From assembly GCA_903813345.2 (NCBI GenBank), contig CAIIXF020000012.1, positions 18,919,520 to 18,983,519 on the forward strand: a DNA stretch of 64,000 nt, given 5' to 3'. Below the pieces are notes generated by a model, which was not told the origin of the DNA, made no database searches, and saw only the letters and a program-made list of their open reading frames with translations. A program made the position numbers and the translations under genes. Origin of the DNA: Owenia fusiformis. Lineage: Eukaryota > Annelida > Polychaeta > Sabellida > Oweniidae. This document shows, one piece after another, positions 49,301-58,568 of this stretch (within the stretch, counting starts at the first letter, position 1; each line of letters starts with the position of its first letter).

Positions 49301-52300
49301 CATATGGTTTCAGCATAACTATGAAGGTATAAATGAGATGTTGATGTATTTGGTCTTTTTAATTCTTTTTCTAAAAAATAATGTTTAATTTTTTTGTCCG
49401 CTGTGACGGAGCAGTTGCAAATGTGAACTGTGAAAATGCTCCGTCACAGCGGACAAAAAATATTAATATTATTTTTTATAAGAAAATTAAAAAGACCCAA
49501 TGCATTAATATCTCATGAATACATTCAGAGTTATGCTGAAAACATATGTTAATATTAATATGTTAATATATCATGCCATTAAATAGTTTAAAAAGAAATG
49601 GTACATTTTAGAGTTTGATACTCTGGCGCCGTTTTCAATAAATTTTACTCCTAGCGTTATTGGACTTCAAACAGAAGTGAAGGTTACACGCAAATGATAT
49701 ATCCATTGCATGGAGTAAGTAATTATCTTTGATATAACGAAACATATGAGTTAAAAAATAAATCGTGAAGCATTCTTAGTGTTTTTATGAAAAATAGCAT
49801 GCTCCGTCACAGCGGACAAATCTTTCGATACCAGCCTGTGATTGTGCAATAATATATGGAAAAGTTTATTCATAATGTACATGAATGACATTTGTATATT
49901 TCAGATTTTTTAGTTTTTTGTGCAATAAGCCTGTGCCGTCTTGTAATTTGAAGAATTTCAGCCATGTTAATCTTATTGAAAATAACATGGCAGAGAAGCA
50001 TCCCAATATAAGAGGCCACACACTTTATATGATTCTTACATACCCAATACGATCAAAAATGTTACAAACATACCAAATGAAAGGTGATTTCCTGGTCAAA
50101 CTTGCAAAAGTTGGTCCAAATTCGCACTTGAACCGAATATTTACCGGAAGTGTTTATATTTCCATTTAGGTGTCACTACGGTAAATCATTGAAAAATCAC
50201 AAAATTCAGGTTCTGGGATACATATCGCCATTTTCGAACGAATTAGCCCATACAATAACTATATTTCTGCGTTCCCCTATACATGACCTTCATCTTGACC
50301 ATATATTTAACATAGGGTTTGCGTCTTGATTTTTAAATATCACTACGCCAACACAGGGACTCATTTTTAGGTAAAATCCCTGCTTCACCGATGAAAATTA
50401 ACGAATAAAGTAGTTCAAGTTTACGGGACTATATTCTTGCGATTTTTTTCTAAAAATGGCACATTTAGAAAGTAATTGGCCTCAGCTTTACATACATACC
50501 TCAAATGGCCACATTGCATACACTTAAACCTACTATACACACCATTGAAGTTTCATGGCTTGTTTTTAAAGTATTAAAAAACACTACCCGGAAGTGGTAT
50601 TTACCGTAGTAACACCTAAATATCCAAAAATGGGAAAATTTTACTATGATAATTTTTGCTCATTCAGCATTTTTTCAAACAATTGAGTTATTTCATGCTC
50701 AAAACAGCTGCATTTTCAAACTTTTAACACATTTTCTACAAAATCTAGTCATATTTGGGGAAATAGGTGAGGGCTGAGTCTCTAAAAACTGGCCAAAATG
50801 ACCTAAAATTGGGTAATCAACTTCAGAGATCTCATGCAAAAAATTTAGACGCAAAATCCCCGAGATTATTTCATTTTGAAATCATACACAGAATGTACTG
50901 AAATGTATGTTGTTAAATGCAAATATTTTGAGTCAAATGTGGTCCCCATGTGCAAAATTTGCCCTTTTTCTCCCCCTTTACGCCAGTTAGGCCCCAGTGT
51001 ACTGTGACATCATACTCATACCATTGCTACAATGTAGCAATTTACAAATTAATCATGATTACTCTTCCTGTGATACACCTGTGGTAGTTGAACACTGTTT
51101 ATTCCCCAGTGTGTTGATTGATTACATGCCAGCTTACCTAGTTACTTACTAAGTACGCAATAACCACCATCAAAGACCTGCCGGCACCTATTTATTTTCG
51201 GGTTGGTAATGGAATTTTACAAGGGCAATACGAGAAGAATTCAATTTTTCATTATTTAATGATAATTGCGGTAGATTTTACGGTAGTTTGAACAAGAATA
51301 CTGTTAATTCAAGCAGAAATATGGTAGATTTTCAAATATTTACGGTATATTTTACGGCTGTTCTTATAGAAAAAATCTAATTATAATAAAATATTTTATG
51401 GTAGATTTTGGTAAAATTACAGTAGATTTTTTCGGTTGTTTTACAAGAAAAAACAGTAATTTTTTACGGTATTTATATTATTTTTTATGGTAGATGCCGG
51501 TAAAAATACGGTAGGTTGGCAGGTATGAGTTACCATTGCAACTGTGGAAATGGGTAAAAATGAGAGCAAAAAACACCCAGACCCGCCATAATGGCACTAA
51601 TTTTCAAAATATTTCGAGACATACACATTTTCTTAAACTTTGATATCGTCTAGAACACTTCTAGACAACAAAAATATCAAAAATGGGGGGGAAGGCAGGG
51701 TCGGATCTGAGAACCAACAAGGAGGGGGGGGGGGGCAAATTTCAGGTCAGAAAACTTTTTTGGGGCCCATGAAACCAAAAAGTGGGCCCAAATTTTGAAA
51801 TTTTGAGGCCCATTTTCTTCAAAATTTGGCCTGAAATTAAAAAATAAGGCCTTAAAAGGCCCAGTTATGACCAAAAAGGCCCACTATTTGGGGCCTTAAG
51901 GCCTTTTTGGCCCAAAAATTTTTTTAGGCCCAATTTTTTTTTCTGGGCCCCAGCCCCCCCCCCTCCTAATCCGCCAGTGGAAGGTTTATCACTTCAATTA
52001 TTTTCAAGCCTTGGTCAAAGTAAAACTACGAAAAAAGCACTCATTTTCACTTTAGAATCACCTATTATCACCCAAATGGCTATATGTTGTCAAGGTCGTC
52101 ATGTTAAAAGTAGAATTAGAATGCTCTTCAGACAATGTTTGATAGCTTTCCTTTATCACGGAACAAAGACCTTTGCACTGGTATGCCCATTTCCATGAGA
52201 TAATGCACGTGAAAGAGGAACAGTGTCTTTAAATGTCATCAAAACTTTTTCGCACTACTTTTGGTGTAATAATACCATCTGATTGATTGTTGGTGTAAAC

Positions 52301-53869
52301 AGCGAGTCTGGTTAATCTGCACGAGGTTCGGTTTTTCATTAAAGGACAACTGAAATAGCTTTTCTCAACTTGCAGCTACAAAAATGCTGTTTTCCCCATT
52401 GTAAGCCCACCGTAGAGTTCTTGCGATAGCCATTACAAAATAAATGTTAGATAACTGCTAACGGTCATAGATAACGAAATAAAACTAACTGATAAATCAA
52501 ATTGGCCCCCACGTGATTAGTAACGTCATATACAAAATATAGCTTTGGTTTATTTTTTCCATAGTAATCACAACGTCACGGCAACCATAGGATTGTTGTG
52601 TAAACAAATAACAAAACATTTTGGCATTATGACGTCATGATCTAATGGGACCAAAACGGGCCACGTGGGGACCAGTGAGAGATCACGTGGGGGCCAATAA
52701 TGTCACAACCAATTCGAATATTGCTTATTAAGCAGCTATAACGATCGTTAAAGTGAAATAGTTTTCACACTTCTGATGAGAAAACATGTTCAAATACATC
52801 TATCAAAAAATTATATTGATTCCTTTAGGTTAAAAATACCATTTCATATCTGCTTTAAGGGAAGTACTTTATTCCCATGATTCAACGTGGATACGATTAG
52901 GATACGATTTTACACTGACCGATTGTAAACGAGATTTAGCGAGATGACGCGGTTGTGAAACCAAGATGGCAGAAAGTTTGTGAACTTCTAGTATTATTAT
53001 ATCGTAGAGTATACCATTGATAGTGCTGACTTTGATTATGAATATACTTTTCCATATATTATTGCACAATGGTCTCCCAATTTCTTATTTTTGCCGTTCT
53101 ACTGACGAAATGAAGCAGTGAAATGGACTCTACTTATCCCGTTCCCGGACTATGGTCCTGTACGGAGCCCATACATTTGCCTGTACGATTACAACTTGGG
53201 AGAATTATCTACGCCCCTTCCACTTAAGAAACCTACCTCAATAGATTCCTTGGTAATTTAGCATTCTTTTCGTGTAGTTGAATCCACAATTGTCTGGGTT
53301 TATCGGCAGAACGAAGACATTTTCGTTTTTGATCGTAATATTTGCGTGTAACATTTAACTTATTTCAACCGTCAAATTCCTCCATATTGGTACTTCCGGG
53401 CTACATCCGGGACAGCCAAACGGGGGATTCCCCTTTTAAATCCAACCGCCATTTTGAAAAGTGATGGAATCTCTCTCGATGAAAAAGAGAAAATGTTCCC
53501 GTTCTGCCGATATACCCAGACAATCGGCGGTTCCAATATATTAGAAGTTACATCTTGAGTTCTATAATGCATCGAGGTAGGTATCTTAAGTGTAAGGGGC
53601 GTAGATAATTCTCCCAAGTTGTAATCGTACAGGCAAATGAATGCGATCAGTGCAGGACTATAGTCCGGGAACGGGATAAGACTCTACATGTAGAAAAAAG
53701 GCAAAACATGTACCCACATTCATGGGTACGGGGTTACACAATCTACAATCAACAAATGTAATAGACTAATCGTATACTCACCTCTACAAAGAACGCGTCT
53801 GTTTGTTATGTTGCTCTTTGTTAAAACTGTCGTCAGTAAACGACTGATATGTGAAGGATTTCTTGCCAT
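43395..53869 (-). CDS. MRPL18: Mitochondrial large ribosomal subunit protein uL18m, six exons
   Basis: Coding exons in transcript order: 53869-53782, 47062-46975, 45567-45490, 44876-44763, 44017-43900, 43589-43395; all introns are GT-AG and all phases agree, giving 226 residues. Exon 1 begins MARNPSHISRLLTTVLTK, rich in Arg, Ser and Thr without acids, a typical mitochondrial targeting peptide. Exons 2-3 join into NPRNLELMGYARKSKGWRF, the uL18m signature; exon 4 has ASVEHCTNGIVISASTKEHA; exon 5 ENVGHVLAERCKRCGV; exon 6 FLTALQEGGVTLSE. The family binds 5S rRNA or its replacement in the mitoribosome central protuberance. About 45 residues follow the point where the human protein ends (180 residues), a charged tail of unknown role. 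It lies head to head with NLE1. Confidence 0.95.
44280..44770. repeat. 18-19-bp minisatellite in an MRPL18 intron
   Basis: Many variants of GATGTGTCATATATGTAGA and GATGTGTCATACATGTGTA between the exons at 43900-44017 and 44763-44876. It ends only a few bases before the donor side of the latter exon. Confidence 0.85.
46468..46612. mobile_element. Short MITE with C/G tracts
   Basis: Inverted ends CAGGCTCGTAGCCAGG and CCTGGCTACAGGCCTG flank long G and C runs; 145 bp. GGTGA occurs on both sides. The ends resemble a hAT-type MITE family common in marine invertebrates. Lies in an MRPL18 intron. Confidence 0.6.
47920..48440. mobile_element. Diverged relative of the 54.3-55.1 kb element
   Basis: Starts with TGGGAAGTCCTCC as the 54.3-kb element does. 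It later shares ACGCATGCG (48243), GGCGCTCTG (48303) and CATTATAT...TGACC(G)ATAAAG (48341-48371) in the same order. A matching right end is not clear. Located in MRPL18 intron 1. Confidence 0.5.
49009..49840. mobile_element. 832-bp near-perfect palindromic (foldback) element
   Basis: The two arms of about 400 bp are reverse complements with few mismatches around a short centre at about 49415-49435. The ends read CACAGGCTGGTATCGAAA and its complement. The 20-bp motif TTGTCCGCTGTGACGGAGCA appears near both ends and on both sides of the centre. ATTGT flanks it on each side (49004-49008, 49841-49845). An uninterrupted copy of the target lies inverted at about 53030-53133, which confirms the insertion. 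A 3-bp TTG duplication with TCACAGG ends is equally possible. No coding capacity. Confidence 0.92.
49885..50035. repeat. Partial relative of the 55.2-55.6 kb palindrome
   Basis: Matches the 55.2-kb element in mixed orientation: TTTGTATATTT near its start, then the inverted core CAGCCATGTTAAT...AATAACATGGCAGAGAAG. Confidence 0.55.
50164..50621. mobile_element. MITE-like element with 23-bp inverted ends
   Basis: ATTTAGGTGTCACTACGGTA at the left is the inverse, with one mismatch, of the segment ending at 50621. CCGGAAGTG-type sequence lies outside the left end and inside the right end. 458 bp, no coding capacity. Confidence 0.55.
51237..51530. repeat. Degenerate TACGGTAGATTTT repeat
   Basis: About ten loosely spaced copies of (T/A)(C/T)GGTAGATTTT or its variants. 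Old simple-repeat derived sequence in MRPL18 intron 1. Confidence 0.5.
51696..51979. mobile_element. 284-bp MITE with G/C tract ends
   Basis: Inverted ends CAGGGTCGGATCT and ATCCGCCAGTG with adjoining G12 and C10 runs. The interior is rich in GGCC(C) runs. The ends fit the CAGGGGCGGATC-type hAT MITEs of marine animals. Confidence 0.5.
52340..52862. mobile_element. Possible MITE rich in CACGTG and CRE motifs
   Basis: Outer segments TTAAAGGACAACTGAAAT and ATTTCATATCTGCTTTAA are imperfect inverted repeats. Inside are several CACGTG hexamers (52512, 52661, 52684) and a perfect TGACGTCA (52631). Boundaries tentative. Confidence 0.35.
53030..53133 (-). repeat. Inverted copy of the 48.95-49.0/49.84-49.87 kb segment (empty site)
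   Basis: On the minus strand this reads AGAGTCCATTTCACTGC... through GAGACCATTGTGCAATAAT... as one continuous block, where the other copy is split by the 832-bp palindrome. Similarity stops abruptly at both ends. What the segment itself is remains unknown. Confidence 0.85.
53134..53679. mobile_element. 546-bp palindromic element with 8-bp target duplication
   Basis: Inverted ends TTATCCCGTTCCCGGACTAT and complement; the arms continue inwards (CTACGCCCCTT, GTTCTGCCGATA, GTCTGGGT and complements). GACTCTAC is repeated at 53126-53133 and 53680-53687. An 8-bp duplication suggests a hAT- or P-type transposase in trans. Lies 102 bp inside MRPL18 intron 1 from exon 1. Confidence 0.85.
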
Positions 53870-54300
53870 ATTTCACTTTAGAGATGTAGGTCAAATATAA
53901 ACACATTCCTAAAATTACTAATGATTTCAAAGCTTTAATCAATGCTTTTGTGTCTTCTTTATTTTTGTTCTAGATGTTTGAAGATTATTTTTATTCAAAT
54001 AGAAATGAAATTAATTATTTGAAAGAACGCCAGTATATATAGTATGAACTGAAAATAATATTTGGAATGTGTACACTTCCGGAAGCATGGAAATTTCAAA
54101 AAATAATATTTTGTTATAAAATATAGTATTTCTCCAGCAGCACTGATCAAATATAAACTATTGTTATATATATAACTCCAAAAGGAATATTACTATGACG
54201 TGAGTACTGAATACTTGACAGGTGATTTATATATAATGTTGATGGCGGCCCAAAATATTTTTTATTTTTTTTGTGGGCGATAATAAGCTCACAATACTCG
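53870..54300. other. MRPL18 upstream flank
   Basis: AT-rich sequence directly upstream of the MRPL18 ATG. I see no CpG-rich segment and no clear core promoter. Confidence 0.4.
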
Positions 54301-55133
54301 GTCTATACCACGGATATTGGGAAGTCCTCCATCTAGGAGGTATATACACCAGGTAATGTTACTTAAAATTAAAAAAATATGGTCACCTGTCCTCTAGATT
54401 CAATTTTTGAATGAATCGTAGCATAATGTACAGATTATTTGATAGTCTATCATGCTATTCTTGAAACATTTATACGCAAAAATAACTGGGTCGCTCACCT
54501 CTTATGCCTATATGTGTTCAGTAATCATCAATTCTCTGAGTAAAATTTCTCCAGGCCATTGAAAGTTCCGCTCAGTAAATTGACAATTTCTACTGCGCAT
54601 GTGTCATAAAAACCCCGCGATAATTCTGGGGAACACTATTGCGTTTTCTACCTTTTTTCCGGCATTTTTGGCATCATAAAGTAATTCTCGAAGAAGAGTT
54701 GTCTTAGAAGTTGACCTACAATGCAAACATTATGACCAGCGGCAACTAAATCCTTGACATTTCCCCTTGTAAATTCACAAACTGAGCCATGTTTCCAGGT
54801 ACCGTTGTGCGCATGCGCGCCTTTGCGTGATTTGCTTTATTCTCGCGAGATCCGGCGCTCCGTCCCCTTAAATTTTTATTTTGAACAACCATTATGATTT
54901 GGTGCATTATATCTGACCAATAAAGCAGATTTGGAGAGAATTTTTTTTATTTTTCTGTTTAGTGTTTTCTACAGGCCCTATGTGTCTCAGGATATTTGTT
55001 TAACTAGACACTAGACACTAGACAAATAATTTATTTTAAAAATACATATTTTTTATTTTGGATGGAAGCTGCGTAACCTGAGAAATAATATAATAGTAAT
55101 ATATGGAGGACTTCCCATAACCGTGGTCTATAC
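54301..55133. mobile_element. 833-bp inverted-end element carrying NRF1 and TCTCGCGAGA motifs
   Basis: Left end ACCACGGATATTGGGAAGTC and right end GACTTCCCATAACCGTGGT are inverted repeats with one small gap. Internally it contains an NRF1 consensus TGCGCATGCGCG (54808-54819) and a TCTCGCGAGA palindrome (54841-54850), both usual in broadly active promoters, within the only CpG-rich stretch between the two genes. No transposase. A relative lies at about 47920-48440. Confidence 0.7.
54801..54875. promoter_or_regulatory. CpG-rich promoter-like patch between MRPL18 and NLE1
   Basis: NRF1 site and TCTCGCGAGA element about 30 bp apart, followed by CCGGCGCTCCGTCCCC. It is about 0.94 kb upstream of the MRPL18 ATG and upstream of NLE1. 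It could serve one or both genes, or only be the internal promoter of the enclosing element. Confidence 0.4.
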
Positions 55134-55229
55134 AGATGTTTCATACTATTGAGGTGACTACCTGTTCATCTGTTCATCATCCGCAAGGTGTATTCCACTG
55201 GCCCTTCGGGCTTGGAGGAATACACACTG

Positions 55230-55610
55230 CTATAGTCAAAACAGTAATGTTTATGAGTACTTTGAGCAATCAAATAACCAAATTGAAACAGTTTATGTAA
55301 AAATAGAAACATTTATATTTATCCTAACTTTTGTATATTTTAGTTTTCTAGTTTTAGCTATCATAGCTGTGTCCTCTTATATTTTGATACTTCTCTGCCA
55401 TGTTATTTTCGGAAAAATTAACATGGCTGAAACTCCCTAAATTACAAAAGGCCACAGCTTTGCTGCACATTATACATTACTATCTGAAATATACAAAAGT
55501 TAGGATAAATATAAATGTTTCTATTTTTACATAAACTGTTTCAATATGGTCATTTGATTGCTTGTTTTTTAAATTCAAAGTACTCACAAACATTACTGTT
55601 TTGACTGTAG
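55230..55610. mobile_element. 381-bp palindromic MITE
   Basis: Ends CTATAGTCAAAACAGTAATG and complement. Arms continue through AAATATAAATGTT and meet at a GCCATGTTA...TAACATGGC core. TA dinucleotides at both ends would fit a Tc1/mariner-type insertion. A partial relative is at 49885-50035. Confidence 0.75.
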
Positions 55611-55684
55611 AATCATTGAAAGTTGTTATTTGATTCTCAAATGAACTATAGTCGAAGACATTACAAATGGGGAACAAAGAAATA

Positions 55685-55800
55685 CTAAGCTATGAAAATT
55701 ACATGCTGTTGCACATGTAAAAATTCTTACCTCAGTATATTCAGTGCTCTATTTTCTCTGTCCTAGTAAGTCCAAATACATGTATAGTGGAATTTGTGTC
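55685..55800 (+). repeat. Dispersed repeat copy 1
   Basis: TATGAAAATTACATGCTGT, TTCTTACCTCAGTATATTC and GTGGAATTTGTGTCC blocks match 59028-59150 in the same orientation. The last block also matches, inverted, the flank at 57250-57330. Confidence 0.7.
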
Positions 55801-57032
55801 CATAATGCATAGTCATATAAATCAGACCATCGTATGCCATATTTGTCGTTATTTTTTTATAATTTGGATATTTATTTTTTATTATTTTCTTGCATATGAG
55901 GGTCGTAAAAATTACATTATTGGATATTGCGGGAAACGATTTCCTGGCCTGTTTTGGCAACCAAAATCACACAAATGATGTATTAGAATATGGTCTTCAT
56001 CTATAATGTATTATTTTAATTCTACCTTATACACGTTAAACACTTGATAATTGAAGAAGTATAAGTATTTTTCTGAAAACAAATTTTTTTCCCAATGTGT
56101 AGATGCATTCTGGGTAATGATCATGTAAAAGTAAAAGTCTAGGTGAAATGAAAAACGAAATTACAATAAATAACGGCAGCCATATTGAGATCAAGATTTC
56201 AACTCGAAAAAGTTACTCATCGTTTCAAATATGAGAAAAGTGAGTTGTACAGGGGGAGGAAGACGTCTTATAGCGATTGAATCTCCTTCTCAGATACCAA
56301 GGAGGGTGAAGAAACCGAAAACAGATATGTTGGTCAAGATATTCAGACCTACACAGATGTAAATATAAGACGTTGATAAAAATGTGTGATTTTCCAAAAA
56401 TGCACATTTCATCACCTCCATTTCGTTTCTAATTGGATTGTATATGCATAAACATGATCAGTAACATAAGGTAATAAATAATTACGATTTCGTTTTGGTT
56501 GCATGGTTTCATATTTAGACTGTGTTCCGTGACCTTGGGAGCCATATCGGAAATTGGTTCAAACATATACGAAAATGATTACATTTCTTCAATTATCAAG
56601 TGTTTCCTGTGTTTAAGGTAAGATTTAATACATTCTAGTCGAAGCATTCTATCTATTATCTTATCTGTGTAACTTTGGTTGGGTATAGAGAGCAGAAAAG
56701 CGTTTTTACCACAATATACTTAGCCTAATACCCTCGACGCAAATGTTGAAAACAAAAATAAAATAACAAATATCCAAATCATAAAAAAGAAACGTGAAAC
56801 AACATTAAGTTGAGTTCACTTGACTAATAATGCAGGCCATCCAACTGTCCCGCAATTTGCATATTTGTCACGCATTTGCTGGAAAATTTGAAGTCACGCC
56901 AGTTATTTTTGCATGACAGAATATGTCACGCAAATACGCATTTTACCTGATTATTGTCAAGCAAAAATATTCCTGTAGAAAAACTTCAAAAAAGTGATCG
57001 CCGATACAGCACAAAACTGAACGCCAAAATGT
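55801..57032. other. NLE1 upstream region
   Basis: No gene recognised with confidence. A small first exon of NLE1 is expected here or nearby. One phase-compatible candidate is ATGATCAGTAACATAAG (56454-56470) followed by GTAATA; this is only a guess. Apart from that the sequence is AT-rich. Confidence 0.3.
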
Positions 57033-57250
57033 CGACTCTTCAAATGTTGAGGTGATTTTGTAGCCCGATTACGCCGCAACGCAGGATTGACTCCAAGAAT
57101 GCAACATCAGTTAACCTTATTTACTCGGGACAGGTTTCAAAATGGCGGAACAGCATTTTGAAAGCTGTTACATGTCATGTTGCATTCTGGGAGCCAATCC
57201 TCCTTGCGGCTTAATCGGGCTTCAAAATCACCTCAACATTTGAAGAGTCG
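57033..57250. mobile_element. 218-bp palindromic MITE, copy 1
   Basis: Ends CGACTCTTCAAATGTTGAGG and complement. The inner arms carry GCATTCTGGGAG(T)C and TTCAAAATG(G)C in inverted pairs. The GC content is higher than in the surroundings. An ATGGCGGAACAG inside has no donor after it. Confidence 0.8.
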
Positions 57251-57429
57251 GCATTAACATGTGAATATCACAAATTTTTAAGTTCCTATTTGTCATTATG
57301 GACACAAATTCCAGTATATTTGTACGTTCCAGGACATTATCTATTGAAAGCCCATGCCTTTAGTAATTGATTGGATGATTGAGTTGGCAGGTAGGAAAAA
57401 CTGAGGAGTTGACTGGTAACAGAGTACAT

Positions 57430-58003
57430 CTTCCAAAGGCTGATTGATCTGATAGAACAGCCTTTACTCGCCACCTATCACCCAATTGTAAGAATCTTGA
57501 TGGCTGAAACTGAAATATTGAAATCTACTGCTTACTTTATACCTCCAAATGTTCTCTGTCAATTTATCTTTATCCTAAAGTGCACATTTTGATTTTCTTG
57601 CAAGAAATCAAAATAGCGGTTTTGACAGAAATTTACGAAGTAGTTTTCGAAATATCTGGTAATTTCCAGATGAGAGCTACTGAAAGTTAAGTAATTTTTA
57701 AAGTTCATTCAAAATCTCCTGAGATTTTGAACGCTACTTTGTGAATTTCCATCTTAACCGCCAGTCCGCCATTTTGATCTCTCAGTAGAAAATATCCAAG
57801 ATAAAGAGAAGTCGTGATAGGCATAGAAACAGCTAATGACTTACAGACTATGCAAACAGAGGATGGAGATGTATAGGAAACATTTGGAAAAAGCAGCTGA
57901 TTTCAGTTTTTCAATTTCAGCCATCATGATTCATGATTCTCTAGCATCTGATAGGTGCAAGTAAAGACTGTTCTATTAGACCAGTCAGCAGCCTTTGAAA
58001 GAG
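57430..58003. mobile_element. 574-bp imperfect foldback element
   Basis: TTCCAAAGGCTG and TAGAACAGCCTTTACT at the left are inverted at the right (AGTAAAGACTGTTCTA, CAGCCTTTGAAA). Further inside, GATGGCTGAAACTGAAATATTGAAAT pairs with TTTCAATTTCAGCCATC. Divergence of the arms suggests an older insertion than the 49.0-kb palindrome. Confidence 0.7.
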
Positions 58004-58568
58004 ACATGAAACAGAAAATGAAATGATGGGGACCAATTACTGAGATGATGACATTATTTTTAAACCTTTGCTGGTAGGGTAACTCAGGTTTTAAGGTCTT
58101 GGAATATCATTCATTTTAAACATGTCAATAATATATTATATTTGAGCTTTTAAAAGCACTTTTATAATACTGAGATGATGAAGGGCAAATTATATATGCA
58201 TACTGACGGCAATTTTTCCACAAAAATTCAACTGACGGCACAGAATAGTGGCTCACATAATAAGATACAGATTTGATCAAGAAAGATAGTATGATTATTC
58301 AGATGAAAATCTAGCAATGGCTCTATCCATAGAATTATTGGTTGGCATCGCATATGATGTAATTATTACATGTATAACGACCCATGGTTTTTAAATGAGG
58401 TGACAGTGATATACTGGTGATGATACGTAGGTTGTCCCATACATGAACTAAGGGAATACACACTTGTCTTCAAACTTTATTTTGTGCCCAAAACATGACC
58501 AGAGATAGCAATAATTTCAAATGTGTAAGATGATATGATATTAGAATGATATTTTAATTTTCCTGCAG

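Noticed and set aside
49885-50169. 94-codon frame
   Set aside because: Made of a MITE fragment and flanking sequence; no conserved product.
57140-57230. ATGGCGGAACAG as the first NLE1 exon
   Set aside because: It is inside a palindromic MITE, and no donor of the required phase follows before the stop.
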